Shown here: one piece after another, positions 8,446-16,627 of the stretch
Numbering within the stretch: position 1 is the stretch's first letter
How the letters are laid out: every line of letters starts with the position of its first letter
NCBI RefSeq assembly: GCF_014673215.1
Contig: NZ_JACWMS010000002.1
Location: forward strand, 1,054,001-1,118,000
From: Gordonia hankookensis
GTDB taxonomy: Bacteria; Actinomycetota; Actinomycetes; Mycobacteriales; Mycobacteriaceae
Reading direction: 5' to 3'
Length of the DNA stretch: 64,000 nt
Notes under the pieces: generated by a model
The model's input: only the letters and a program-made list of their open reading frames with translations
What the model was told of the DNA's origin: nothing
The model's database searches: none
Position numbers and translations under genes: made by a program

Positions 8446-10523
8446 TCGGCCACCTCCGGTGATGCGGACTGAAAGTTCGGCGCCCCGAGCGTCTTCGACG
8501 GTTCGGTCACGTCGGCAAGCGTGCCGTCGGTGAGCTGCACCCGGCGGTTCACCACCGCGTCGAGGTCGGTCAGATCGTGCGAGATGATCACGATGGTCAG
8601 CCCGTCGGCCCGCAGCCGCGCGAGCATCGCGACGATCTCGGTACGTGCATAGGGATCCACCCCGGCGAGCGGTTCGTCGAGGATGAGGACCTTCGGTCGC
8701 CGCGCGACGAGTCCGGCGAGCACCACGCGGCGCATCTGGCCACCGCTGAGCGAATCGATCCGCCGGGCCGCCATCTCGCGGGGCAGTCCGACCGACTCGA
8801 GGACGCGGGCCACCTCTGCGGTCCCGACCTCGATACCGCCCGCGGCCATGATCTCGTCGCCGACGGTCTGCTTCTGCAGCTGCAGGCGGGCATGCTGGAA
8901 GGCCAGCGCGACGTCGCCGACCTGACCCGTCACCGGCTTCCCGCGCAGATCGGCGGTGCCGGCCGTCGGACCGATGAGCCCGGCCATCACCCAGGCCAAT
9001 GTCGTCTTGCCCGAACCGTTTCCACCGACCACCAACACGCCGTCGCCGCGGCACACGGTGAGCGACACGTCGTGTAGCGCCTTCACCTGCCACGGAGAGC
9101 CCCGCAGATAGGTGTGGCCGACGCGATCGAGCACCAGCAGCGGCTCGCCGGACGGACCGGGCGCGGCGTCGAGCCCGGTCAGGACCACCGGTTCCTCGAC
9201 CGAACCGGGCCGTGGAACCCACTGCGGCGGATGATCGATGACCCGTCCGAGATGCAGGTGCACCACGCGGTCGGCGGCCGCGGCCTCGGCGCCGCGATGG
9301 GTGATGAGCACGACCGTCATCCCACGTCGCGACGGCAGGCCGGCGAGCAGTGCGAGGAGTTCGTCGCGGCCGGCGGGATCGACCATCGAGGTCACCTCAT
9401 CGGCGATGAGCAGGGCCGGTTCTCGCGCGAGCGCCGCGGCGACGGCCAGACGCTGCTGCTGACCACCGGACAGATCCGACGTCTCGCGCGCACCCAGCCC
9501 GGCCAGTCCGACCTCGGCCAGCAGCGCCTCCACGTCCACGTCCACACCGGGTGGCAGCCCCCACACCACGTCGTCGGCGACGCGCGAACCGAGCATCTGG
9601 GTCTCCGGGCGCTGCAGCACCATCGCGGTACCCCCGTGCCGTCCGAGCCCGGCAGTACCCGGGCGGGAGACCGAACCGGACGTCGGTGCCCGGCCGGCCA
9701 GGATCTTCGCCAGCGTCGACTTCCCGGAACCGTTGGCGCCGACCACCGCGACGAACTCGCCCTGCGCCAGCGTCAGGTGCACGTCGTCGAGGACCTGTGG
9801 CATCTCCGGTCCGTATCGGAAGCCCACGCCCGACAACGAGAGCGGCAGTGGACCGACCGGTGCCTCGCCATTCGCGACATCGCCTGCGTCGAGGGTGTCC
9901 TCGCTCGGGACGTCGGCGAGTCGACCGACCACCCCACCGAGCAGCCACCACGCGACCGCGAGGGAGAGCGCAGTGCCCAGGGCACCCGACACCCACATCC
10001 AGATCCACCACTGGTCGACCATGCTGTTGCCGAGCGACTCGACGGTGTCGGCGAGCCCGGACAGCGCAGGGAACTTGTCGAGCACCTTCACCAGTCCACC
10101 GATGGTGTTGCCGAGCGCCTCGAGAGCCAGTTTCCGCAATGGCACCAGGATCAGCAGCACGAGCACCGAGAGACCGCCGATGATCGGCGATGCGATCAGG
10201 CTCGCCACCGTGATCGTCCCGAGGCCGCGGCCGCGGCGTTTCGTGTCGCCGACGATGCCGCCGACCAGGGCCGAGCCCAGGACGGTCGCGGCGGCGCCGG
10301 TCCCCGCCATCGCGAAGCTCACCCCGGTGGCCGCCACGGAGGCGGCGATCAGCGCCCGGGGACGGGTACGGGCGGCCACCAAAGCCAACGGAACCGGCGC
10401 CAGCAATCCGACCGCGGTCGCCAGGGGCACCACGGATGCGACCACGATCGCCGCGACGGTCAGTCCGCCGAAGATGGCGATCGAGGCCATCTCCATCGGA
10501 CGCAGCGGGGCGGAATTTCTCAC
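8442..10523 (-). CDS. fused membrane/dual-ATPase ECF transporter protein (Rv2326c-like)
   Basis: The 693-residue protein joins an N-terminal membrane part (about residues 1-205, five or six helices) to two ABC ATPase domains. The first ATPase has Walker A GANGSGKST, signature LSGGQQQR and Walker B LLIADEVTSMVD. The second has GGNGSGKTT, LSGGQMRR and LILDEPLAGVD. It thus carries both EcfA-type subunits on one chain, with a membrane region that may act as the S component. The length and order are those of Rv2326c (about 697 residues). Coupled to EcfT by a 4-base overlap, it probably imports an unidentified small nutrient. The start is ATG 10523. Confidence 0.87.
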   Translation of the reverse strand: MRNSAPLRPMEMASIAIFGGLTVAAIVVASVVPLATAVGLLAPVPLALVAARTRPRALIAASVAATGVSFAMAGTGAAATVLGSALVGGIVGDTKRRGRGLGTITVASLIASPIIGGLSVLVLLILVPLRKLALEALGNTIGGLVKVLDKFPALSGLADTVESLGNSMVDQWWIWMWVSGALGTALSLAVAWWLLGGVVGRLADVPSEDTLDAGDVANGEAPVGPLPLSLSGVGFRYGPEMPQVLDDVHLTLAQGEFVAVVGANGSGKSTLAKILAGRAPTSGSVSRPGTAGLGRHGGTAMVLQRPETQMLGSRVADDVVWGLPPGVDVDVEALLAEVGLAGLGARETSDLSGGQQQRLAVAAALAREPALLIADEVTSMVDPAGRDELLALLAGLPSRRGMTVVLITHRGAEAAAADRVVHLHLGRVIDHPPQWVPRPGSVEEPVVLTGLDAAPGPSGEPLLVLDRVGHTYLRGSPWQVKALHDVSLTVCRGDGVLVVGGNGSGKTTLAWVMAGLIGPTAGTADLRGKPVTGQVGDVALAFQHARLQLQKQTVGDEIMAAGGIEVGTAEVARVLESVGLPREMAARRIDSLSGGQMRRVVLAGLVARRPKVLILDEPLAGVDPYARTEIVAMLARLRADGLTIVIISHDLTDLDAVVNRRVQLTDGTLADVTEPSKTLGAPNFQSASPEVAE

Positions 10524-10758
10524 CCACCCAGTGTGCCTGCTCCCGCCGACGCTCCGGTGTCACGGCGGACACATCGGCCGTGGGCAGCGGTCCGAACCCG
10601 CCTCCCGGTCCGTCGGTGGGTTACCGCGTGTAAAAGAACCGTCACAACAGTCGTGTTCGAGTTGTCTGCGACGCACGGCTGGTGGATATTTCTTCCACAG
10701 GATCTCCGCTCTCGGGTCCGAGTCCGGAGTTCCGACCTGTGGACGAGGGAGACCAGCG

Positions 10759-11283
10759 ATGACGACATCCATCCCGATCGGCCTCACGCCGTTTCACTTC
10801 GACGGAGCGCTCAACGGCATCCTGATCTCCGGCCGGTGGCCCGAATCCACACTCGAGTGGACGCAGACACTCGTCGCCTCCGTGCGCATCGCCTGTCGGC
10901 CGGGTTTTCTGCCGACGACCACCATCTTCGGGGTCGTCGAGGAACGGCCCGACGATGCGGAGGCCGATGCCGTCGGCATGATGGTCGCGGTCGGCAACGT
11001 GATCGACGACAGTTTCGTGGAGGCGGGCCGATTCCTCAGCAATCCGCCCGCCCTGGTCATGCTGCATCCCCCGTCGCAGACCCGGCCGTCGCTGCCCGAG
11101 TGCTCGGAGGTCGCGTCGGGATGCGTGTTGCTACCGGGGCTGCCCGAACTCGGACTCGAACACCGCGCCGGCTGGGCCGAGGCCGAGGCCGACGGGACGG
11201 TTGTCACACTGCGTAACCAGGTCGGCATAGATCCCAACTCAGACCCCGACACCGCGGTGCTCGCGATGCTGCTGGCGGCCTGA
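10759..11283 (+). CDS. hypothetical protein
   Basis: The 174-residue protein starts at ATG 10759, preceded by the ribosome binding site GAGGGAG at 10745-10751. It has a mixed alpha/beta composition with no signal peptide, membrane helix or metal motif that I can see. The sequence is acidic near its middle (EERPDDAEADAV) and C-terminus. I recognise no family. It diverges from the ECF transporter gene across a 235-base gap and precedes the GDT1-family gene, with the DtxR-like palindrome between them. Confidence 0.7.
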   Translation: MTTSIPIGLTPFHFDGALNGILISGRWPESTLEWTQTLVASVRIACRPGFLPTTTIFGVVEERPDDAEADAVGMMVAVGNVIDDSFVEAGRFLSNPPALVMLHPPSQTRPSLPECSEVASGCVLLPGLPELGLEHRAGWAEAEADGTVVTLRNQVGIDPNSDPDTAVLAMLLAA

Positions 11284-11297
11284 CCTGCACCGGACGA

Positions 11298-11312
11298 TTT
11301 AGGTTACCCAAA
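11298..11312. promoter_or_regulatory. DtxR-family (IdeR/MntR-like) operator candidate
   Basis: TTTAGGTTACCCAAA is a 15-bp palindrome with one mismatched pair. Its left half, TTAGGTTA, equals the IdeR consensus half-site. It lies about 85 bases upstream of the GDT1-family transporter, whose relatives export manganese or calcium. A metal-responsive repressor of the DtxR family, either MntR or IdeR, is therefore a plausible regulator. Binding has not been shown. Confidence 0.5.
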
Positions 11313-11397
11313 CTTTTAGTTTTGTACTTCCTACCTGCGGAAATACGGCTCGGCAATCTGTTGCAATGCCAACTGAGGCCACACTAACGTTGCCGTC

Positions 11398-12135
11398 ATG
11401 ATTGCTGCCCTGTTGCTGAGCTTCGGCGTGATCTTCGTCGCCGAACTCGGCGACAAGTCGCAGCTGATGGCCATGACCTACGCCCTTCGCTACCGGTGGT
11501 GGGTCGTTCTGCTGGCGATCACGGTCGCCACCACTGCGGTGCACGCCGTGTCGGTGTTCTTCGGCCACTTCCTCGGGGTGTCGATCCCGTCGGACGTGAT
11601 GTCGATCCTCGCCGGTGTCGCGATGCTGGTCTTCGGTCTCTGGACCCTGCGCGGCGACCACCTCGACGACGACGAGTCCACCAAGGCCGACCGGGTCGGG
11701 AAGTCGGTGTTCTTCGCTGTCATGTCGTCGTTCTTCCTCGCCGAGCTCGGCGACAAGACGATGCTCGCGACCATCACCCTGTCCACCAACCACGACTGGC
11801 TCGGTGTGTGGATCGGTTCGACGATCGGCATGGTCGCGGCCGATGCGCTCGCCATCGCGATCGGGGCCCTGCTCGGCAAGCACCTGCCAGAACGCACCAT
11901 CGCCCGCGCCGCCGCCGTCCTGTTCTTCGGCTTCGCCGTATGGCTGCTGTGGGAGGGACTCGCCGACGCCGGCACGGTCACCGTGATCGCCACTCTCAGC
12001 GCCGTCGTGGTGCTGCTCGGCATCGGAGCGGTCTACCTCGTCCATCTGCGCCGATCCGCGCCCGGCGGCCCGTCCGGCCAGGATGATGTCGCGTCCGCGA
12101 ACGATATCGAGGAGCCCCGAACCACCGTTCGGTGA
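11398..12135 (+). CDS. TMEM165/GDT1-family cation transporter
   Basis: The 245-residue membrane protein has the two hallmark repeats of the UPF0016/GDT1 family: AELGDKSQ at about residue 15 and AELGDKTM at about residue 118. Each lies in a membrane helix, with six helices in all, and an acidic loop (DHLDDDES) separates the halves. Family members (MneA, yeast Gdt1, TMEM165) move Mn2+ or Ca2+, usually out of the cytoplasm in bacteria. The upstream DtxR-like palindrome supports a metal-homeostasis role. The C-terminal 35 residues are hydrophilic. The ion and direction are inferred from the family. Confidence 0.9.
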   Translation: MIAALLLSFGVIFVAELGDKSQLMAMTYALRYRWWVVLLAITVATTAVHAVSVFFGHFLGVSIPSDVMSILAGVAMLVFGLWTLRGDHLDDDESTKADRVGKSVFFAVMSSFFLAELGDKTMLATITLSTNHDWLGVWIGSTIGMVAADALAIAIGALLGKHLPERTIARAAAVLFFGFAVWLLWEGLADAGTVTVIATLSAVVVLLGIGAVYLVHLRRSAPGGPSGQDDVASANDIEEPRTTVR

Positions 12136-12235
12136 TTCTCGGGGGCTGTGGCCCCTCCCCACCACGGCCGTTCTAGTGTGATCGGTGACACCCGACCGGC
12201 CCTCGGGCGGCCGGTGCATTCCGAAAGGATCACTC

Positions 12236-12997
12236 ATGGACGTAACCGGATCGTCTGTACTGGTCACCGGAGCGGCATCAGGGCTCGGCGCGGCGACGGC
12301 CGCACGCTTCGCCGGCGCGGGTGCGCAGGTCTTCGGACTCGATCTCCAACCCGCCATCGACAAGGCCGAGGCAGTGGGTGGAGTGACCCTGCTGGCGGCC
12401 GACGTCACCAGCGAGATCGACGTACGGGCTGCGATCGACACCATCGCCGATACGGCTCCTCCGCTACGCGTGGCGGTCAACTGTGCAGGAGTCGGCTGGG
12501 CCGCGCGCATCCTCGGCAAGGACGGACCGCACGATCTGAGCCTCTTCCAGAAGATCATCAACATCAATCTGGTCGGCACGTTCAACGTCATGCGTCTGGC
12601 CGCCGAACAGATGGCCACCGGGGCGACCGTCGACCACGACGGTCAGCGCGGCGTCATCATCAACACCGCATCCGTGGCAGCGTTCGAGGGGCAGATCGGC
12701 CAGATCGCCTACGCCGCGTCCAAGGGTGGCGTGCACGCGATGACCATCTCGGCGGCTCGCGACCTCGCCCGGGCCGGGATTCGCGTGTGCACCATCGCAC
12801 CCGGCACCATCAAGACCCCGATGCTGGCGGGTGTCACACCCGAGTTCCAGCAGACTTTGGCCGGGGCCATCCCGTTCCCGCAGCGACTCGGTGAACCCGA
12901 TGAATATGCACAGCTCGCCCAGGTGATCGTCGAGCACAACTACCTCAACGGCGAGACGATCCGGATGGATGGCGCCATCCGGATGGCACCGCGCTGA
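12236..12997 (+). CDS. short-chain dehydrogenase, 3-hydroxyacyl-CoA dehydrogenase-like
   Basis: This is a classical SDR of 253 residues. The nucleotide motif TGAASGLG occupies 11-18, and Asp36 after the second strand favours NAD over NADP. NCAG is present at 82-85, and the catalytic set is Ser146, Tyr159 and Lys163 in YAASK. The overall sequence, including GTIKTPML and the closing GETIRMDGAIRM, resembles type II 3-hydroxyacyl-CoA dehydrogenases (HSD17B10-like), so a role in fatty-acid or sterol oxidation is likely. ATG 12236 follows GAAAGGA with six bases between. Exact substrate specificity is not visible. Confidence 0.87.
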   Translation: MDVTGSSVLVTGAASGLGAATAARFAGAGAQVFGLDLQPAIDKAEAVGGVTLLAADVTSEIDVRAAIDTIADTAPPLRVAVNCAGVGWAARILGKDGPHDLSLFQKIININLVGTFNVMRLAAEQMATGATVDHDGQRGVIINTASVAAFEGQIGQIAYAASKGGVHAMTISAARDLARAGIRVCTIAPGTIKTPMLAGVTPEFQQTLAGAIPFPQRLGEPDEYAQLAQVIVEHNYLNGETIRMDGAIRMAPR

Positions 12998-13008
12998 TCG
13001 TCACCGCG

Positions 13009-13070
13009 CTGATCGTCGCGGCCCGGCCCTGATCGTCGCGGGCCGGCCCTGATCGTCGCGGCCCGGCCCG
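13009..13070. repeat. 20-bp tandem repeat, about three copies
   Basis: The unit GATCGTCGCGGCCCGGCCCT begins at 13011, 13031 and 13051, with one or two substitutions, and a degenerate partial copy precedes it. The array fills the gap between the convergent SDR and MAB_1171c-family genes. Each unit contains GC-rich complementary runs that could form small hairpins, so it may act as a terminator. Confidence 0.8.
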
Positions 13071-13074
13071 ATCG

Positions 13075-14169
13075 TTACGCCGACTGCGCGGCGACCGCCC
13101 TCGACAACCGCAGGAGTGGTTCGGCATCGGCATCGATGTCGGGCCCGCCGGGCACGATCTCGCGCACGGCGCCCCGGGGCTGTCCGACGATCGTGTACTC
13201 CTCCACCGCCGCCCAGAGCATGTCCACCCGGGCGTCGTCGTCGACGACATCGAAATCCTCGGTGAGAAATGGGCTCAGCTGGGTGAGCGCATCGCGCGTC
13301 TCCACCACGCGACGATGGAACACCATCGACGGCGACGGCGAGCCGGACGTCGGCAGGACCACTTCGGGTACCGGCCCGGTCACCATCTCCCACAGCGGGA
13401 TCAGGTCATCGGCGGCGCGGCGATGGCGACGACCCACGGTGATCGAACGCCAGCGCGACCGGAGCATCGGAAAGCTGATGCCGATCAGGAAGGCGACGAC
13501 GCCGACGATCGAGCACACGCGACTGACACCCAACAGCCACGGCAGCGCGACCACATCGCCGGCCGAGCCGATGACGAAGGCGATCTGGAGCACGGTACTG
13601 GCGGTCAGGAAGACGAGGCCGACGAGCAAGAGGCCCAACGAGATCCGCAGATACCCCTCCGCCAGCACGATGACCCGGCCGACGCTGCGCACGCAGGCGA
13701 CGAACCCGTACGTGAGGTAACCGCTGGCGATCAGCATGAACAGGGCGAACGCGACGTTGCGGACCGTCCACTCGGAGATCTGCTCGGTGCGGAGGTCGGT
13801 GGGGATGACGAGCATCGTCACCTGCAGACCGACGAGCGCCACCACCAACGGGATGGCCTCGATGCCTGCCCGACGCTCCCGGGTGGTCGACCGACCAGGG
13901 TAGAAGAAGACGACGATCAGTGCGGCCACGCCGATGGCGAGCAACGCGTAGAACAGGACACGGTCGGCGCCGGTGAACGTCAGCGTGTCGATCGCATCCG
14001 TGACGTCGTCACCGGAGATCACGAAGGCCAGGGTCAAGGTCGCGATGGCCACGGTCATGGCGACGGCCTGCAGGCCACCACCCTCACGTCGGATCTGTTC
14101 GAGCCGCCAGCACAGTGCGGCCGCGAACACCACTACGGCCATCGCGTTGACCACGCCGACGACGATCAC
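13075..14169 (-). CDS. MAB_1171c-family (DUF6545) membrane protein
   Basis: The 364-residue protein has about seven hydrophobic segments in its first 245 residues, followed by a soluble domain of about 120 residues. That domain contains SMVFHRRVVETRDAL, the conserved RRVVEIRDA-type motif of MAB_1171c-family putative transporters. It starts with GTG 14169, two bases after the ImmA/IrrE-like gene, and so belongs to the XRE-protease-membrane protein operon. In related actinobacteria the same trio recurs, and I know of no established function. It ends at the 20-bp tandem repeat. Confidence 0.75.
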   Translation of the reverse strand: MIVVGVVNAMAVVVFAAALCWRLEQIRREGGGLQAVAMTVAIATLTLAFVISGDDVTDAIDTLTFTGADRVLFYALLAIGVAALIVVFFYPGRSTTRERRAGIEAIPLVVALVGLQVTMLVIPTDLRTEQISEWTVRNVAFALFMLIASGYLTYGFVACVRSVGRVIVLAEGYLRISLGLLLVGLVFLTASTVLQIAFVIGSAGDVVALPWLLGVSRVCSIVGVVAFLIGISFPMLRSRWRSITVGRRHRRAADDLIPLWEMVTGPVPEVVLPTSGSPSPSMVFHRRVVETRDALTQLSPFLTEDFDVVDDDARVDMLWAAVEEYTIVGQPRGAVREIVPGGPDIDADAEPLLRLSRAVAAQSA

Positions 14170-14170
14170 C

Positions 14171-14680
14171 CTACAGCCAGCCCTTGTGCCCGCCGAGGAC
14201 CCGCTGGATGCCGCGCAGATGGGTGTCGTCCGGTGTCGATCCGACGGTCAGACGCGCCTCGCCTGCCCAATTGAGGATCATCGACGCCAGCATCTCGGCT
14301 TCCCATTCACGCTCGTCCGAGTAGCACGTGCGGCTCAGTGCCGCGTCCGACTGCTCGTCGGAGGGGGCGGTCAAGGCTGACGCCGCGACTGCGCCCAGCA
14401 TCTGATGTCCGGCGATCAGATGGCCGAACTCATGTACGACGATCTGATCCTGGTGCAGCTCGGACGTATTCGCCTGGTAGAAAAAGTAGTCCGCGTCATC
14501 GGCGGCCAGCCAGATCCCATTCGGCACCCCGGCAGGGAGGGGGTGGGCGATCAGCCGGATGGCACGTCCCCGCTGCGCGCCGTAGCGATCGCAGAGCTGG
14601 GTGACGTCGAGCGGGAGGTCGAGATCGAGACCCTTGAGCGTGTCACGGCACAACGCACGTAGCGCACGCTGACTTCGCAT
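14171..14680 (-). CDS. ImmA/IrrE-like metallopeptidase
   Basis: The 169-residue protein carries the zinc-protease motif HEFGH at 83-87, with a downstream acidic helix (EREWEAEMLASMI) that offers the third ligand. This is the COG2856/ImmA-IrrE pattern. Such proteases commonly cleave or inactivate a cognate XRE-family repressor. Here the XRE gene ends 30 bases upstream on the same strand, and the MAB_1171c-family membrane protein follows two bases downstream. The implied circuit is a signal-activated protease that relieves repression. There is no integrase or other phage gene nearby, so the cassette does not look like a prophage remnant. Confidence 0.83.
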   Translation of the reverse strand: MRSQRALRALCRDTLKGLDLDLPLDVTQLCDRYGAQRGRAIRLIAHPLPAGVPNGIWLAADDADYFFYQANTSELHQDQIVVHEFGHLIAGHQMLGAVAASALTAPSDEQSDAALSRTCYSDEREWEAEMLASMILNWAGEARLTVGSTPDDTHLRGIQRVLGGHKGWL

Positions 14681-14710
14681 GGATCAGTGGACCTCGTGGA
14701 ACAAGGGTGT

Positions 14711-15238
14711 TCAGTCCACCGCTCGCGCGCCCACGACGCGCAGACGCGCTTCCTCCGTCGTGGCATCGGAGATCCCCGCAGCGAGGATGTCCGGTGGGTC
14801 CTTGGGCAGACCCTGCTGCTCACGCAAGACCTTGATGAGCTCGTTGACGACCGTGACCGAGTCGCTCGACAGGCCGGCCAGACGGAATGCCGCCAGCTGG
14901 ACGTTGGTGTCGGCCTGCAGACGCATGAGGTCGATCTCGTCGCGCGTGCGCTGGGCGGCCCGATCCTCCAGGAAGTAGTGGACATCCACGCCGAACGCGG
15001 CGGCAATGCCCTCGACAGTCCGGAACGACGGCGACTTGGCCTTACCGGAGCGCAATTGGCTCAAGTAGGACTCGCCGAGGCGGAATCCTCTCTCCGACGA
15101 CCGCGCCGCGATCGCTTTCGCACTGTATGCACGCCCGTTCGGCCCCGGAACCGTACGGAACAGTTCTTCGAGACGGCGTGCGAACAATCCTGGGTCCAGC
15201 GCTTCTCGTGGTGCGGAGCCGATCCCCTCGACGTTCAT
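14711..15238 (-). CDS. XRE-family transcriptional regulator
   Basis: A helix-turn-helix lies at about residues 30-85 of this 175-residue protein (KAIAARSSERGF, then ESYLSQLRSGKAKSPSF and IAAAFGVDVHYFLED). The C-terminal half is helical and probably dimerises or senses. ATG 15238 follows AGGGGG with about nine bases between. It is the first gene of an operon with an ImmA/IrrE-like protease and a MAB_1171c-family protein, and it diverges from the repeat-rich surface protein gene, which it may also control. The arrangement suggests a protease-inactivated repressor. Confidence 0.85.
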   Translation of the reverse strand: MNVEGIGSAPREALDPGLFARRLEELFRTVPGPNGRAYSAKAIAARSSERGFRLGESYLSQLRSGKAKSPSFRTVEGIAAAFGVDVHYFLEDRAAQRTRDEIDLMRLQADTNVQLAAFRLAGLSSDSVTVVNELIKVLREQQGLPKDPPDILAAGISDATTEEARLRVVGARAVD

Positions 15239-15571
15239 TCGACGGTCGCCCCCTATTGACACATCCGCAGTTCGTGAAGTCATTCTTCTCCCCGGCAAAT
15301 CCAAAGCTTGAACTTGCAAACATTTAAGACCGGTGTGCATCGTGGATGCAACGCCCGTTACGATTTGAACGTACCTGAACGCATCCACCCACGCGTATCA
15401 CCTGTGCCGATGCTGTAACGATTGCCTTGTGTGGCATTGTTCACACTCGATCGCGAATTACCTGTGGTGGCGCAAATCAGAGCTTACCGGAAGATGAACT
15501 CTGGGCGACCGTACGGCGATCATCGTCGCACGACAGACCGTCGCACGACAGACACCGAACCGGGGGGTCCG
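15239..15571. other. 333-bp divergent regulatory region
   Basis: No gene is seen. The region is AT-richer than its surroundings and lies between the divergent XRE and surface-protein genes, so both promoters should be here. A perfect 15-bp tandem duplication (CGTCGCACGACAGAC) occupies 15524-15553, a few bases upstream of the ribosome binding site CGGGGGG at 15561-15567. I could not assign -10 or -35 boxes reliably. Confidence 0.5.
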
Positions 15572-16603
15572 ATGGATCATCGAGCCGCGCAGCCGGTCGG
15601 GGCGCGCCGACGCATCGGTGCGCTCACCGCCGCCATCGCTCTGATCTCCGCTGCAGTACTGGGCATCGGTGCGGGCGTCGCCGCCTCTGCACCCGACTCG
15701 TCGTCGGGATCGGGCACCGGTTCCGGGTCACACAGCGGATCTGGATCACACAGCGGTTCCGGCTCACACAGCGGATCGGATTCACACAGCGGTTCCGGGT
15801 CACATAGCGGATCGGATTCACACAGTGAGTCGGGATCCGACCGCGACGCCGGGTCCCGCTGGGGCGGCCACGATCACAGCGGTGACGACCAGTCGGGCGC
15901 CGATCAGTCCGGTGCCGATCAATCCGGTGACGATCAGTCCGGTGACACCGAGACCGGTGCAGGCGATGCGACGAGCGATCCCGAACCGACACCGGGAACG
16001 GACCCGACCGAACCCACGGAACCCGCCGAACCCACGGGTACGACCGAGCCGACCACTTCGACAGGCGACGACGACTCTCCGGCGGCCGTCTTTCCGTCCC
16101 GCCCGCCGCTGTTCACCTCGACCCCGCAGACCGGCGGACGTATGCCCGGCAGGTCGGGCGACGGGGATTCGATCACGCCGCATCAGGACAGCCCACGCCA
16201 GGGCAGCCCGAGTCAGGGCAGCCCGAGTCGGGGCGGTACAGACCAGGGCGGCACAGAACCGGGCGCCGAGGTCCCCAGCCTCCCGACCAGCGGCGCCGCG
16301 AGCCCGACGGCCACCGGACCATCAAGTTCCGGATCAACGGGTTCCGGATCAGTCGCTTCCGCACCGGCCGGTCCGCGAGCGACGCCCGCCCCGAGGACAT
16401 CGCCTCCGGACACGAACACGAGTAGAGCCGCACTCACCGCCGCCACGCCGACCGCGGCACCACCCGCCGCTGACGACAGCGCGCTCACCACGACGCGGCG
16501 GATCGTCCTGGGCCTCGCCCCCGGGGCCCTTCTGCTGCTCGGTGCGATCGCCCTGCTCGGGAGCGGATCGTTCCTCGAAGCGCTGCGCGCCACACGTTCC
16601 TGA
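15572..16603 (+). CDS. repeat-rich cell-surface protein with N- and C-terminal hydrophobic segments
   Basis: The 343-residue protein has an N-terminal signal-like helix after RRRIG (about residues 15-35). A low-complexity exterior follows: GS[GD]SHS 6-mers, then DQSGA/DQSGD 5-mers, a Pro/Thr/Glu stretch and a QGSPS block. A C-terminal hydrophobic helix (LGLAPGALLLLGAIALL) ends in a short positively charged tail. The layout fits an envelope-spanning or sorted surface protein, but no LPxTG motif stands before the final helix. ATG 15572 is preceded by CGGGGGG. No folded domain is visible, and the function is unknown. Confidence 0.75.
   Translation: MDHRAAQPVGARRRIGALTAAIALISAAVLGIGAGVAASAPDSSSGSGTGSGSHSGSGSHSGSGSHSGSDSHSGSGSHSGSDSHSESGSDRDAGSRWGGHDHSGDDQSGADQSGADQSGDDQSGDTETGAGDATSDPEPTPGTDPTEPTEPAEPTGTTEPTTSTGDDDSPAAVFPSRPPLFTSTPQTGGRMPGRSGDGDSITPHQDSPRQGSPSQGSPSRGGTDQGGTEPGAEVPSLPTSGAASPTATGPSSSGSTGSGSVASAPAGPRATPAPRTSPPDTNTSRAALTAATPTAAPPAADDSALTTTRRIVLGLAPGALLLLGAIALLGSGSFLEALRATRS
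15728..15835 (+). repeat. 18-bp coding minisatellite, six copies
   Basis: Six direct 18-bp units start at 15728, 15746, 15764, 15782, 15800 and 15818. Each begins TCACACAGCGG or a close variant, and encodes a Ser-His-Ser-Gly-Ser-Gly/Asp type hexapeptide in the surface protein. A second array of 15-bp DQSGA/D units follows at about 15886-15945. Such arrays vary in copy number by slippage. Confidence 0.9.
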
Positions 16604-16627
16604 TCGTCGCTGCAGTGACGGACGAAC

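Noticed and set aside
12136..12180. Intrinsic terminator after the GDT1 gene
   Set aside because: The only hairpin (GGGGC/GCCCC with a 4-base loop) is a 5-bp stem without a U-run, too weak to report as a feature.
15728..15835. CRISPR array
   Set aside because: Units are contiguous 18-mers in a coding frame without spacers, and there are no cas genes.
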